A DNA stretch of 64,000 nucleotides from Bacteroidia bacterium (GTDB lineage: Bacteria > Bacteroidota > Bacteroidia > J057). The notes beneath the pieces were generated by a model that worked only from the letters and a program-made list of their open reading frames with translations, made no database searches and was not told the origin of the DNA. The stretch lies in the NCBI GenBank assembly GCA_030430205.1, contig JAUIGE010000012.1, forward strand, positions 62,001-126,000, given 5' to 3'. Positions 1 through 9,711 of the stretch are shown piece after piece (the first letter of the stretch is position 1; each line of letters opens with the position of its first letter). Made by a program: the position numbers and the translations under genes.

Positions 1-744
1 TATGAGTCCCAAGGCACTGCCCCCAATCGCAGATTTGTGGTAAATATAGCTGCTTCCCACTGGTTTTCGAACCTCGTAAATCCTCCCAATGGTGATCCTG
101 TGAATGTGCAGCTTGTCTTGTTTGAAACAGGGGAAATAGAAATCCATACTAGCCAGATAGCTGCGAGTTGGTTTAGCAATATGGCGCAGGGGATAGAAGG
201 GCCCACGGGGAGCAATGGGGTCGCTATCGCAGGGAGAAATAATGCCATGGGCTGGACAAGTTCAAATGAAGGTCTTCGCTTTGAACCCCAACCCGCAAAT
301 GTCGTTTACACCTGGACTCCCAATACACATATCAATGATCCTACCCTTGAAGATCCGACCGTCTCTCCGACAGTAGATACCTGGTATTATGTGACACGTG
401 ATGATGGCAATTGTATTCTCACAGATTCTGTTTATATCAGTATAACTCCGCTGGATATTGATGCAAACGAATTGCCGGGAGAGGAAAAAAACACGCTTTC
501 TTTAGACATTCTTCCTAACCCTTCAGAAGGCTTGATTCGAATTAGGGGTTGGCAAGAGGCATCTCTTGGGGCGCAATGGGAGTTATTTAACCTGAAAGGC
601 CAACAACTTAAATCTCTTCAAACCGAACTGGAAGCAGGAGTGGTAAATTGGCAGATAGATTTAAAAGATTTGCCAAAGGGATTGTATTTTTATTACCTGC
701 AAGTAGGAGAAGAGTTTAGGAGAGGAAAATTATTGTTGAAATGA
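1..744 (+). CDS. T9SS-sorted secreted protein, C-terminal part (5' end outside window)
   Basis: The reading frame is open from the first base of the window (YESQGTAPNRRFVVNI precedes the first possible internal GTG at 37), so the start lies upstream. The last 80 or so residues form a type A T9SS sorting domain: the entry motif LDILPNPSEGLIRIRG, then a beta-rich stretch ending in LPKGLYFYYLQVGEEFRRGKLLLK-like strands. Family knowledge: such tails direct cargo through the outer membrane by the Por/T9SS machinery. A segment around residues 85-135 resembles the Ig-like repeats of Bacteroidota adhesins. The function of the main part cannot be judged from this fragment. It is followed on the same strand, after an 87-bp spacer, by another large T9SS protein. 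Confidence 0.85.
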   Translation, partial: YESQGTAPNRRFVVNIAASHWFSNLVNPPNGDPVNVQLVLFETGEIEIHTSQIAASWFSNMAQGIEGPTGSNGVAIAGRNNAMGWTSSNEGLRFEPQPANVVYTWTPNTHINDPTLEDPTVSPTVDTWYYVTRDDGNCILTDSVYISITPLDIDANELPGEEKNTLSLDILPNPSEGLIRIRGWQEASLGAQWELFNLKGQQLKSLQTELEAGVVNWQIDLKDLPKGLYFYYLQVGEEFRRGKLLLK

Positions 745-831
745 TAAGGATAATGGATAAAAAATTGGCTTTTATGCGTTTCCTTTAGCTTTTTTGTAGT
801 TTACGCCTGCTAATAGCTGAGATAATACCAG

Positions 832-3800
832 ATGGATAAAACAGTTGATTCGCCCTTTATTTTTCCTAAGCGTCTGAGCCTGCTGCTGGCATGCTTACTG
901 ATGACGTGGGAGTTGTCAGCTCAGTTTCAAATCAATGGCAATGCCGCTGCTTTGGGCAATGACTGTTTTTTGCTTACGCCTGATATGGCTACTCAATCCG
1001 GCAGGGTATGGAATACTCAAACCATTGACCTGACTCAACCCTTTGATATTTATGCTGAAATATTTTTAGGTAACAATGATGGAGGAGCTGATGGGATGGC
1101 TTTTGGGTTACAGCAGGTAGGGACTTCTGCCGGTACAGGTGGAGGAGGACTGGGTTACCAGGGTATTACGCCCTCTTTTGTTGTGGAATTTGATACCTAC
1201 ACCAATGCCAACTGGGGTGACCCCACCGCCGACCATATGTCCATCATGCGAAATGGTAATAACAACCATACATCGCTGGATAATCTGGCCGGCCCGGTAA
1301 GTATGCTGCCTTCCGGTGGCAATACCGAAGATGGGCAATATCACTCCGTTCGATTTACCTGGAATCCTTCTATGAATACTTTCAAAGCGTATTTTGACTG
1401 TAACTTACGCTTAACCTATACCGGAAATATTGTACAGGATATTTTTGGTACTAATCCGAATGTATATTGGGGATTTACGGCTGCAACTGGTGCATTTTCC
1501 AATCGCCATGAGGTTTGTCTTCGTTTTAGCTCTTTTACCCAATCTCTCTCAGATAGCACGATATGTCTGGGTGATAGTGTGCCCCTTTTCGCCATGAACG
1601 GAGTCAGTTACCAATGGACGCCTTCTGCTGGCCTTTCATCTGACACCATCGCCAATCCTATTGCATTTCCGGGAGTCACTACGACATACTTCGTGGCAAT
1701 TACTGATAGTTGCGGAGATATCCGGGCGGATTCAACTACCATCCAAGTGGACACTTGCCCACCTGTAGTAACGGTCACCCGACTGAGCTGCTATGAAGTA
1801 CGCTACCAGGTTACGCCTTTTTCTGGCCAGGCTCCCTATACCTTCAGTTGGTCGGGGAGTGCAGGTCTGAGTGGAAATGCAGATACTGTCCGTAAAAATT
1901 ATGGCGGGCCGGGTGTATATGCCTACAGTGTGACGGTTACTTCCGGCAATTTGTCCTTTACTATTTCTGACAGCCTTCGACTACAGAGCATTGCTTTTGC
2001 CAATGCAGGGCCGGATCATTCCATCTGTTCAAGGCAGGTTGCCTTGCTGGGTGTCCCGGCACAGCCGGGAATGAGTTATAGCTGGCGCGGCCTGCCGCTT
2101 AATTTTGGCCTGCCTCCTGCCGGCCCCGGCAGGCAGATGTCCCAGGTGCAAATAATTTACTCCAATACTTCTGCCAGTCCACAGACCTTCTGCTATGAAC
2201 TGACAGTTCAGGATACGGGCCTTTGTGTCGCTCTTGACACAGCTTGTGTGACTATAGCTCCCGAGCCGCCCAATAGCTTCAACATTGACGATTCCGTTTG
2301 TCTGGGAGATTATGCCAGCATGGTCTATGTCGGACCGGCAACTCCGGGTTTGTTATACAACTGGAATTTTGGTTCCGGCCGCGATGCGGCAGGGGCATCT
2401 TCCTCCAACCAAAGCGGTCCGCTTCAGGTGCGATGGCAGGCGCCATTTTATGGCTTGCAAACCATTTCCCTAACCACCACTTTAAATGGCTGTACCTCCC
2501 TGGCAAATGCCAAAAATGTATATGTCCAGAGACTGCCATCGCCAGATTTTAATGTGGTAAGTCCTATATGCCAGGGGCAGCAAACCGCTATCAATTATTT
2601 TGGTTCTGGTGGATCCCAGGCAATTGCTCATTGGAGCTTTGATGGGGGAATGGTTACCTCAGGTTCGGGTATTGGACCTTATACCGTCGTTTGGTCCACC
2701 CCCGGGCAAAAAGTCATCTCTTTATTTTTGGAAGAAAATGGCTGTGTGGGTCCACTTGGGAGAGATACGGTGACCGTATTTGCCATCCCTGTAGCAGCCA
2801 TCAGCAATCCGGGTGCCGTCTGCGAAGGGGATTCAATTCAGCTTGTAAGTACCGGTACGGCTTCTCCAACGGCTTTTTATTCCTGGAATTTTGGTGGTGG
2901 CGGGGCTTCTTCAGCCAATCCAGGCCCTGGGCCTGTTCGCGTTGCCTGGCCCAATGGCGGGTTAAAGCCTGTCTCGCTTACCATACAGGACAATGGCTGC
3001 TTTTCGAATATCGCTACCATCCATGTGCAGGTTTATGATAATCCAGTGGCTCAGATAGCCCCTGTTAGCAACCAGTGTTATAGCGGAAACAGCTTCAATT
3101 TTACGGGGCCTGCGGGTAATTATAACTACATCTGGAACTTCGGTGCAGCCAATCCGCCGACCAGTACCCAGGCAAACCCCATGGGGATTCACTATTCAAC
3201 AACAGGCCTGAAAAGCGCTACCCTTAGAATAACCGAAAATGGCTGCATCAGTGACCCCACCACTGTTTTTTTTGAGGTGGTGCAGGAGCCGACTGCTGCC
3301 TTTATTTTTAATAGTCCCGGTGGGACAGTTTGTTCCAATGATACTGTGACATTTAGCCTGGCGGGTACACCCGTAGGGCCATCGCAGACATACTTATGGA
3401 ATTTTGGCACCAATGCAGCGCCTGCAACTTCCAGCCTTCCCAATCCCGGTCCGGTATTTTATACTTCCGGTGGATTCAAAATCATTCGACTTACGACCAA
3501 CTACAGAGGGTGTATAGATGATACGATCTTTTCTTTTAGGGCGGAGGAAAGCCCTGTTCTGAGTGCCGGTCCTGACAAATCCTACTGTGAAGGAGATGGA
3601 GGCGTGCAACTGGATGCTACCACCACAGCTGGCTTGATGCCCTATACCTACACCTGGTGGTGTAATAGCGGAGGTTGTGGAATCAGCAGCACGACGGCTG
3701 AAGATCCTTTTGTAAATCCCCTTGCAAATGCTCCTGACACGGTCAGGTACAATGTCCAGGTAACTGATGCCCGGGGCTGCAAAAGCAACCTGGATTGGGC

Positions 3801-5886
3801 AAATGTAGTGGTACATGCCAAACCGAAAGTTAATGCCGGACCTGATGACACGCTCTGCGCTCAGGGCCCCGGTGTCATATTGCAAGGCGGCCTTGCCGCC
3901 AATAACCGGGCCGTAGGCCCTTTTAGCTGGCAGTGGACTGATAGTTCAGGCAATGTGCCTCCTCCCGGCATTTTACCCCCCAACGATAAACAACCGATTG
4001 CTTACACCCGGCCTCCCAAAACAACCATTTATGTTTTGCTTGCAACTGATGTGAGTACGGGCTGTAGCAGCCAGCCCACAACCGTTAACCCCATCAGTAC
4101 GGCTGTGATTTTGGTGCGGGACTCCCTGTTCTCACAGGCTGGATCAGATACGCTGATTTGTTATGGTGACACCATAAGGCTGAATGGATTTGGCTATGGA
4201 GGCGCAGGCCCCTATCAATATTCGTGGACGCCGACGGGTACAGGTTTTTTTGATGATCCCAGTCGCCCTGATCCTCGGGTAAGTCCCCTTCAAACGACTA
4301 CCTATACGCTGGTTGTATCAACCAAAGAATGTGCAAGTCCCGGTGATCAGATCACAGTAAGTGTGGAGAATATCCCTACTGTAGCTGCAGGAAATAACCT
4401 TTCCATCTGTCAGGGTGATACTGTTCGCCTGATTGGTCAGGCAAGTGGATCGCCGCTTCCGGCGGGGGCGGCTTATACCTATCGCTGGTCGCCTACCCGC
4501 GGCCTGAGCGACCCCTTTATCCGCAATCCATTTGCATCTCCTGATACCAGCACGCGCTATCAGCTTACTGCCATTTCGAACCAGGGATGTGGCTCTGCCA
4601 CAGATGATATGTTGCTCACAGTGAAGAGTACCCCTATCGCCAGGATAGTGACACCTGATACGCTGATTTGTATTGGGGATGAAATCGTCCTGCGGGCAAC
4701 GCACAACTTTAAGAAAACAGCCCAGGCGTCGCCTGTGGTTTATCGCTGGAGTCCTGCCAGCGCCATCATTGGCAATACCTTTGGAACCACTGCCCGGGTG
4801 AAACCCCTGGTTTCTACCACCTTTACCGTCGAGACGATATATGCAGGCTGCTCGACCACAGATCAGGTCAATGTCAATGTAAGTCCACAACCTGAGGCAA
4901 AGATATCTGCTTCTACCACGGTGATTTGTAGCGGTGAAATGATCAACCTGATGGCGCAGGGAGGTTTTGGCAACAGCCAATACAATTGGTCTCCGGCTAA
5001 AGGCCTGAGTGATCCGACTATCATTGACCCCATTGCCACGCCTGACACCCAAACCACTTACACCCTGACGATTCGGGAGGGTGCTTGTAGCTCCCAGGAT
5101 AGCATCACCATCGTTGTGTATCCTCAGCCCGAGGCTGAGTTCCTGTATTCCCAGCCGGAAGGCTGCGTGGGACTTTCGGTGAGTTTTCTCGCTACTTCTG
5201 AAGATGCCATTGCATATACCTGGGACTTTGGGGATGGATCTCCTATCAACAATGAACCCAATCCGATACATGAATACAACCAGGTAGGCGAATATCCGGT
5301 TACGCTTACCGTGGTCGGTGCCGGCGGATGCGAGAGCACAGCTTCCCTTGTTACAGTGAAGGTAGGGGAAAGTATATTCGCTGATTTTGACTCAGAGCCG
5401 GTACCCGGCAGTCAATTGACGCTGCCTGATGCCCTGGTCATGTTCCTGGATAAATCGCGCCATGCGCTGAATTGGCTGTGGGAATTTGGAGATGGCGAAA
5501 GCTCCACGGATGTGAACCCTGTTCACAGCTATTATGAGCCGGGAGAGTTTGATGTGACGCTTACCGTCACAGATTCCAATGGCTGCGTGAGCTCCATTAC
5601 CTACGGCCCCTATGTGGTATTTGAACCCGATTTGTTTATCCCTAACGTATTCTCTCCCAATGGTGACAATATCAATGACCGCTTTGAGATTGTGTACACA
5701 GGGGTAGAAAATTTCCGGCTGGAGATATTTGATCGCTGGGGCAAAGGATTTTTCGCTTCAGATAGTCCCCTCGACCTCTGGAATGGAACCACTCCCAATG
5801 GTGATCAGGCACCTGAAGGGGTGTATTATTATGCACTTTCCATCGGCGCAAAGGTCATACGGGGGAATGTCACCATGCTTCGCTAA
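832..5886 (+). CDS. Giant lectin/PKD adhesin with gliding-type (CHU_C) T9SS sorting domain
   Basis: This 1684-residue protein begins with an N-terminal signal (hydrophobic LLLACLLMTW, cleavage near SAQ). Residues about 33-235 look like an L-type (legume-like) lectin domain, with the features DGMAFGLQ and FVVEFDTY. A long series of Ig-like/PKD-like modules follows, many containing a YxWNFG or YxWSP core and a C-x-G-D strand. Two classical PKD modules lie near the end (AYTWDFGDGSP and WLWEFGDGES). The last 84 residues are the gliding-motility-associated C-terminal domain: IPNVFSPNGDNINDRF, then FDRWGK and GVYYYAL. In known members this domain marks T9SS type B cargo such as SprB-like adhesins. 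Inferred role: surface adhesin binding carbohydrates. The gene ends 1 nt short of a convergent gene. Confidence 0.9.
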   Translation: MDKTVDSPFIFPKRLSLLLACLLMTWELSAQFQINGNAAALGNDCFLLTPDMATQSGRVWNTQTIDLTQPFDIYAEIFLGNNDGGADGMAFGLQQVGTSAGTGGGGLGYQGITPSFVVEFDTYTNANWGDPTADHMSIMRNGNNNHTSLDNLAGPVSMLPSGGNTEDGQYHSVRFTWNPSMNTFKAYFDCNLRLTYTGNIVQDIFGTNPNVYWGFTAATGAFSNRHEVCLRFSSFTQSLSDSTICLGDSVPLFAMNGVSYQWTPSAGLSSDTIANPIAFPGVTTTYFVAITDSCGDIRADSTTIQVDTCPPVVTVTRLSCYEVRYQVTPFSGQAPYTFSWSGSAGLSGNADTVRKNYGGPGVYAYSVTVTSGNLSFTISDSLRLQSIAFANAGPDHSICSRQVALLGVPAQPGMSYSWRGLPLNFGLPPAGPGRQMSQVQIIYSNTSASPQTFCYELTVQDTGLCVALDTACVTIAPEPPNSFNIDDSVCLGDYASMVYVGPATPGLLYNWNFGSGRDAAGASSSNQSGPLQVRWQAPFYGLQTISLTTTLNGCTSLANAKNVYVQRLPSPDFNVVSPICQGQQTAINYFGSGGSQAIAHWSFDGGMVTSGSGIGPYTVVWSTPGQKVISLFLEENGCVGPLGRDTVTVFAIPVAAISNPGAVCEGDSIQLVSTGTASPTAFYSWNFGGGGASSANPGPGPVRVAWPNGGLKPVSLTIQDNGCFSNIATIHVQVYDNPVAQIAPVSNQCYSGNSFNFTGPAGNYNYIWNFGAANPPTSTQANPMGIHYSTTGLKSATLRITENGCISDPTTVFFEVVQEPTAAFIFNSPGGTVCSNDTVTFSLAGTPVGPSQTYLWNFGTNAAPATSSLPNPGPVFYTSGGFKIIRLTTNYRGCIDDTIFSFRAEESPVLSAGPDKSYCEGDGGVQLDATTTAGLMPYTYTWWCNSGGCGISSTTAEDPFVNPLANAPDTVRYNVQVTDARGCKSNLDWANVVVHAKPKVNAGPDDTLCAQGPGVILQGGLAANNRAVGPFSWQWTDSSGNVPPPGILPPNDKQPIAYTRPPKTTIYVLLATDVSTGCSSQPTTVNPISTAVILVRDSLFSQAGSDTLICYGDTIRLNGFGYGGAGPYQYSWTPTGTGFFDDPSRPDPRVSPLQTTTYTLVVSTKECASPGDQITVSVENIPTVAAGNNLSICQGDTVRLIGQASGSPLPAGAAYTYRWSPTRGLSDPFIRNPFASPDTSTRYQLTAISNQGCGSATDDMLLTVKSTPIARIVTPDTLICIGDEIVLRATHNFKKTAQASPVVYRWSPASAIIGNTFGTTARVKPLVSTTFTVETIYAGCSTTDQVNVNVSPQPEAKISASTTVICSGEMINLMAQGGFGNSQYNWSPAKGLSDPTIIDPIATPDTQTTYTLTIREGACSSQDSITIVVYPQPEAEFLYSQPEGCVGLSVSFLATSEDAIAYTWDFGDGSPINNEPNPIHEYNQVGEYPVTLTVVGAGGCESTASLVTVKVGESIFADFDSEPVPGSQLTLPDALVMFLDKSRHALNWLWEFGDGESSTDVNPVHSYYEPGEFDVTLTVTDSNGCVSSITYGPYVVFEPDLFIPNVFSPNGDNINDRFEIVYTGVENFRLEIFDRWGKGFFASDSPLDLWNGTTPNGDQAPEGVYYYALSIGAKVIRGNVTMLR

Positions 5887-5887
5887 G

Positions 5888-6736
5888 CTACTTTAAGCGG
5901 GCCACCATGATGCCACTTTGGCTTTTATTTCCCATCAGATAATCTGACAGAGGTTTGCTGCTGACTTCTACCTTTTTGGAAGAAGAGGAGGCATGTAGCA
6001 AATGGATTCTTCCATTTTCGAGGATGGCCATACCCGTATGTGAAACATCCAGACCGCCGATGCTGGTGGTGATAGCAATAAGATCGCCAGATTGGATATT
6101 TTTCTCCAGGTCAGCTACTTTGTTTTTGGGAATAAAATACCTCTTTTGCTGGTTTAACTTTTCCTCAACCTGCTGTATTTTTTGGTAAAAGCTATCGTTT
6201 GACAGGGCCGGATAGGCAGAGCGATGCGTGGACATAAAATCAATTTTTTTATCATACAGCTGCCCGCCGATATCTTCCGTAATATCCTCCAAAATCCCTT
6301 TTTGCTCATTGTCCCACAGCCATTCGCTGAAATAATGCAGGCGGGAGGCATAGCCATTCATTTCGCCATTCCTGTACCTGATGTGCTCCAGTTCAGCCAG
6401 GAAGTCCTCAAACTCGCATTGATCTATGCGCGCGAGGCGTGACATGACCACCACATTTTCCAAAAATGTCGTGCAATCCAGGCCATTGAGGTGAATCACC
6501 AGTTTTTCGTCTCCCTCTTTTTCCAAAGTGCCTGCCTCGTAAGGGGTCGCTAAAAAGCGCGTTCCCACTTCAAGTGCAATGTCTGTGATTTTCAGATCAC
6601 CCAGTTGGTGATCAGCCAGGCTGTTCAGATGAGCCATGCAAAGTGCTTTGTTTGTTGGGGTACAATGTATTTGCTGTGCGCGAGCAAAAGGAATACAGCA
6701 GGCATAGCAGAAGAGGAAGAGATAAAAATATTTCAT
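5888..6736 (-). CDS. DUF1460 family, N-acetylmuramoyl-L-alanine amidase-like protein
   Basis: The 282-residue protein has an N-terminal signal peptide (about 20 residues, ending ARAQ). Its features match the DUF1460 family, a papain-fold (NlpC/P60-like) group proposed to act on peptidoglycan: GTRFLATPYEAGTLE near residue 60, the probable nucleophile Cys88 in GLDCTTFLENV, a conserved stretch IRYRNGEMNGYASRLHY at about 119-135, and His233 in DVSHTGMAI followed by LLHAS. It is monocistronic and convergent with the upstream adhesin. Substrate specificity cannot be judged from the sequence. Confidence 0.85.
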   Translation of the reverse strand: MKYFYLFLFCYACCIPFARAQQIHCTPTNKALCMAHLNSLADHQLGDLKITDIALEVGTRFLATPYEAGTLEKEGDEKLVIHLNGLDCTTFLENVVVMSRLARIDQCEFEDFLAELEHIRYRNGEMNGYASRLHYFSEWLWDNEQKGILEDITEDIGGQLYDKKIDFMSTHRSAYPALSNDSFYQKIQQVEEKLNQQKRYFIPKNKVADLEKNIQSGDLIAITTSIGGLDVSHTGMAILENGRIHLLHASSSSKKVEVSSKPLSDYLMGNKSQSGIMVARLK

Positions 6737-6813
6737 GAGTTGTGAACGATAAAAAGATTATTCAATTTTAACAAAAAACCATCAATTCTGTGGTTTGAAA
6801 AGATTCTGATATC

Positions 6814-7077
6814 ATGTTCAAGTTTTTTAAGCAAAATTCAAACGGTAAAAATGGCCACAACTCCCAGAATCAAATACGCATGTCTGATTTGGACGGCCAG
6901 CCGATAGGTGTGGGAGATAAGGTAGAATGTCTCCGTTACGATATGGGGATTTGTGAAATAGTGGAAGGGGAGGTAGGTTTCGATTATGTCTCGCTGGAGA
7001 CAGGCAAGCGAGTCAATTTTACCCGCATGGTGGACGCTGCCACTTCTTTCCAAAAGGTCAGAAAAATTGAGGGATAA
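6814..7077 (+). CDS. Small hypothetical protein
   Basis: An 87-residue soluble protein with an N-terminal basic/Asn-rich stretch and a compact region, residues 28-80, predicted to be mainly beta (DGQPIGVGDKVECLRYDMG, then CEIVEGEVGFDYVSLETG). The GDKVE plus YVSLETG arrangement resembles small KOW/SH3-like barrels that sense or carry metal or act in translation, but no family is recognised. The ATG at 6814 gives the full frame. It stands alone between the divergent DUF1460 gene and the sulfite-dehydrogenase operon. The intergenic stretch after it (7081-7142) is very AT-rich and may hold the operon promoter. Confidence 0.6.
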   Translation: MFKFFKQNSNGKNGHNSQNQIRMSDLDGQPIGVGDKVECLRYDMGICEIVEGEVGFDYVSLETGKRVNFTRMVDAATSFQKVRKIEG

Positions 7078-7142
7078 TGACAAAAGTAATTTGAATTAAT
7101 ATAATAATATTATAATATTGTTCCGATATTTTTTAAAATATA

Positions 7143-8345
7143 ATGAAGGGCAAAAAAATGGCGGGCTCCAGAAGAGGTTTTTTAAAAAGTGGAATAGCAC
7201 TGCTACTGGGGAGTGCATGGGGAGGCAAATTCGTTTTTGCTAAAAAAGTCCAAATCCCGATCCCAGGCAAACACCCAGAGCTCGTCATCCTGAATGACCG
7301 CCCACTCAATGCGGAGACACCGGCACATTTGCTGGATGAAAAAATAACCCCGGCCGATGTGCTGTTTGTGAGGAATAATGGCTTTCCTCCCGAAAAAGTG
7401 GACATCGCCAGCTGGACCCTGACAATAGGAGGCGAGTCTGCCAGGCAGGAAAAAACCTACACGCTGGCAGAATTAAAGGAAAAATTCTCCCATCACAGCT
7501 ACCAGCTGACGCTGGAATGTGGCGGCAATGGCCGCGCCGAATTCAACCCGGCTGCCAAAGGCAACCAATGGACCACCGGGGCCGTCGGGGCCCCTCTCTG
7601 GACAGGCGTACGCCTGAAGGATGTGCTGGAAGATGTCGGCATCAAAGCTGATGCGGTCTATATCGGCTATTATGGCAGCGACAGCCACCTGAGTGGTGAT
7701 CCCGACAAAGTCGTGATTTCGCGGGGAGTACCCATCGCCAAGGCGATGGAGGAGGAGTCTCTGATTGCCTGGGCAATGAATGGGGAAGCACTTCCCCGGC
7801 TAAATGGTTACCCGCTCAGGCTGGTTTTTGGGGGATGGCCCGCATCCACCTCAGGCAAGTGGCTCACAAAAATTGTGGTGCGCAACAAAGTGCATGATGG
7901 CCCTAAAATGGAAGGCGATGCCTACCGTGTGCCCTGCAATCCCGTAGCCCCCGGCAGCAAGGTCGCTGATGAGGATATGTGCATCATCGAATCCATGCCG
8001 GTAAAATCCCTGATTACCTACCCCAAAACAGGGGGAATCCTCAAAGCAGGGCAGGAAGTGGAAATACGGGGTAAAGCCTGGGCTGGAGATCTTTCGGTGA
8101 AAGCGGTGCATATTTCTGTAGATTTTGGTGCCAACTGGCAGGCTGCACAGCTCAGTCCTGCCTCCAATCGCCTTGCATGGCAAGGCTGGAAAAGCAGGAT
8201 CAGGCTGCCCCAACAGGGGTACTACGAAGTCTGGGCGCGGGCTACAGACAGCGAAGGAAATATGCAGCCCATGGTCGTTCCGGGCTGGAATCCCAAAGGA
8301 TACCTCAACAATGCCTGCCACCGCATTGCACTTAAAGTCAGCTAA
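7143..8345 (+). CDS. Tat-exported molybdopterin oxidoreductase, sulfite dehydrogenase (SorA/SoxC)-like
   Basis: A twin-arginine signal (SRRGFLKSG, then a hydrophobic run) starts the 400-residue protein, so it is predicted to be exported folded. Cys126 in QLTLECGGNGR sits where the sulfite oxidase family has its molybdenum-ligating cysteine, in the typical ECGGNGR context. The central Moco domain (about residues 45-280) contains GVRLKDVLEDVG and GYPLRLVFGGWPA. The C-terminal 110 residues form the Ig-like dimerisation domain, with RGKAWAGD and VWARATDSEGN. The next gene, 3 nt downstream, is a membrane-anchored cytochrome c, the usual electron acceptor for SorA-type enzymes. Function inferred: periplasmic oxidation of sulfite or a related S-oxyanion. 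An alternative start at codon 6 is possible. Confidence 0.85.
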   Translation: MKGKKMAGSRRGFLKSGIALLLGSAWGGKFVFAKKVQIPIPGKHPELVILNDRPLNAETPAHLLDEKITPADVLFVRNNGFPPEKVDIASWTLTIGGESARQEKTYTLAELKEKFSHHSYQLTLECGGNGRAEFNPAAKGNQWTTGAVGAPLWTGVRLKDVLEDVGIKADAVYIGYYGSDSHLSGDPDKVVISRGVPIAKAMEEESLIAWAMNGEALPRLNGYPLRLVFGGWPASTSGKWLTKIVVRNKVHDGPKMEGDAYRVPCNPVAPGSKVADEDMCIIESMPVKSLITYPKTGGILKAGQEVEIRGKAWAGDLSVKAVHISVDFGANWQAAQLSPASNRLAWQGWKSRIRLPQQGYYEVWARATDSEGNMQPMVVPGWNPKGYLNNACHRIALKVS

Positions 8346-8348
8346 GGG

Positions 8349-8801
8349 ATGAATCAGGAAAATCAATTGGTTCGCATTGCCTTGCTCAGCAATCTCATCG
8401 CTGTGGTGGCTCTTATGCTGGGCCTGTTGGTTGTCCTGATGCTACAGTATCCCGGGATTTTCCCTTTGGAGGAAGTGCCTGCGACAGAAACTGCTATTGC
8501 AGTGGTTGAAGACAAAATCGAAAATGGGCTGGATGTGGCTTCGGGCTTGGTGGCAGAGGGTGAGTATCTGATCGTCAGGCAAAACTGCACAGCCTGCCAC
8601 TCAGGCAAGCTGGTTACCCAAAACAGAGCCAGCAGGGAAGGCTGGCTGGATATGATCCGCTGGATGCAGAAAACACAGAAACTGTGGGACCTGGGGCCAC
8701 AGGAGGATAAAATCCTGGATTACCTCGCGACTTATTATGGACCCGAAAAGAAGGGGAGACGGGCGCCTTTGGTGGTTGAGGAATGGTATGTGATCGAATA
8801 A
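8349..8801 (+). CDS. Membrane-anchored c-type cytochrome, partner of the sulfite dehydrogenase
   Basis: The 150-residue protein has one N-terminal membrane helix (about residues 9-33) and a haem c site C80-T-A-C83-H84 followed by SGKLV. A WMQKT segment at about residue 109 could supply the axial Met. It follows the molybdopterin subunit after 3 nt, so the two are very likely co-transcribed and form a SorAB-like electron transfer pair delivering electrons to the respiratory chain. The size agrees with small single-haem subunits of this kind. Confidence 0.85.
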   Translation: MNQENQLVRIALLSNLIAVVALMLGLLVVLMLQYPGIFPLEEVPATETAIAVVEDKIENGLDVASGLVAEGEYLIVRQNCTACHSGKLVTQNRASREGWLDMIRWMQKTQKLWDLGPQEDKILDYLATYYGPEKKGRRAPLVVEEWYVIE

Positions 8802-8814
8802 TCAGTAAAGTAAA

Positions 8815-9699
8815 ATGAATAAATATCTAGACGCATTTGCAAATGCATTCACTGGCACCCTGGACTGGACCTGGAGGTCCATACTCTTTGATGTGCCCTG
8901 GTACACCAACTATTTCTGGGGATTGATAGCCATATCGGTGGCTGTCTGGCTTTTGGAAATAGCTTTTCCCTGGAGAAAAAATCAGAAAATAATCAGACGG
9001 GATTTCTGGCTGGATGCTTTCTACATGTTTTTTAACTTCTTCATTTTCGCTATTGTAATCAGTGGCGTCTATCAGGTCATTGGTCTTTTGTTTGGAGAAA
9101 TCAACATCACAGCCAAAAGCCTGGCAATTATGGATATTTCTGCCTGGCCGATGTGGGTACAATTGTTGGTATTCTTTGTTATCCTGGACTTTGTACAATG
9201 GTTTACCCATGTATTGCTTCATAAGTACCCCTTCCTGTGGAGGTTTCACAAAGTGCATCACAGTGTGAAGGAAATGGGCTTTGCCGCTCACCTGAGGTAC
9301 CATTGGATGGAGAACATCCTGTATAAGCCACTGAAGACATTTGGGGTAATGATCATTGGGGGATTTGAACCCGAGCAGGCCTATATGGTCCATTTTGCTG
9401 CAATAGCAATCGGCCACCTAAACCATGCAAATATTAAAATCAGTTGGGGGCCTCTAAAGTATATTTTCAATAACCCTGTTATGCATTTATACCACCATGC
9501 CTACCATTTGCCGGAAGGTAAATTTGGCGTAAACTATGGGATAAGCCTCAGCCTATGGGATTATATCTTCAGGACCAATTATATCCCCGAGGACAGCGGG
9601 ACAATTGAAATTGGATTCCCCGGAGACGAGAACTTTCCCCAAGGATTTATTGGCCAAAGTCTATCCGGCTTTGGTAAAGAGAAAGAGAAAGAGAAATAA
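8815..9699 (+). CDS. Sterol desaturase / fatty acid hydroxylase family membrane protein
   Basis: A 294-residue multi-pass membrane protein with helices at about 31-50, 66-90, 112-130 and around 180-200. It carries the di-iron histidine clusters of the fatty acid hydroxylase superfamily: H132-x3-H136, then H145-x2-H148-H149 in FHKVHHS, and MHLYHHAYH near residue 222. Family members hydroxylate or desaturate lipids at a di-iron centre facing the cytoplasm. It lies 13 nt after the cytochrome gene, which suggests a single operon, and it could then draw or feed electrons through it, but the substrate is unknown. Confidence 0.85.
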   Translation: MNKYLDAFANAFTGTLDWTWRSILFDVPWYTNYFWGLIAISVAVWLLEIAFPWRKNQKIIRRDFWLDAFYMFFNFFIFAIVISGVYQVIGLLFGEINITAKSLAIMDISAWPMWVQLLVFFVILDFVQWFTHVLLHKYPFLWRFHKVHHSVKEMGFAAHLRYHWMENILYKPLKTFGVMIIGGFEPEQAYMVHFAAIAIGHLNHANIKISWGPLKYIFNNPVMHLYHHAYHLPEGKFGVNYGISLSLWDYIFRTNYIPEDSGTIEIGFPGDENFPQGFIGQSLSGFGKEKEKEK

Positions 9700-9711
9700 T
9701 GATCAGGGTGT

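Noticed and set aside
4318-5271. 317-codon open frame opposite the giant adhesin
   Set aside because: It lies antisense to a gene with clear domains along its whole length, and its translation is low-complexity basic sequence with no motif.
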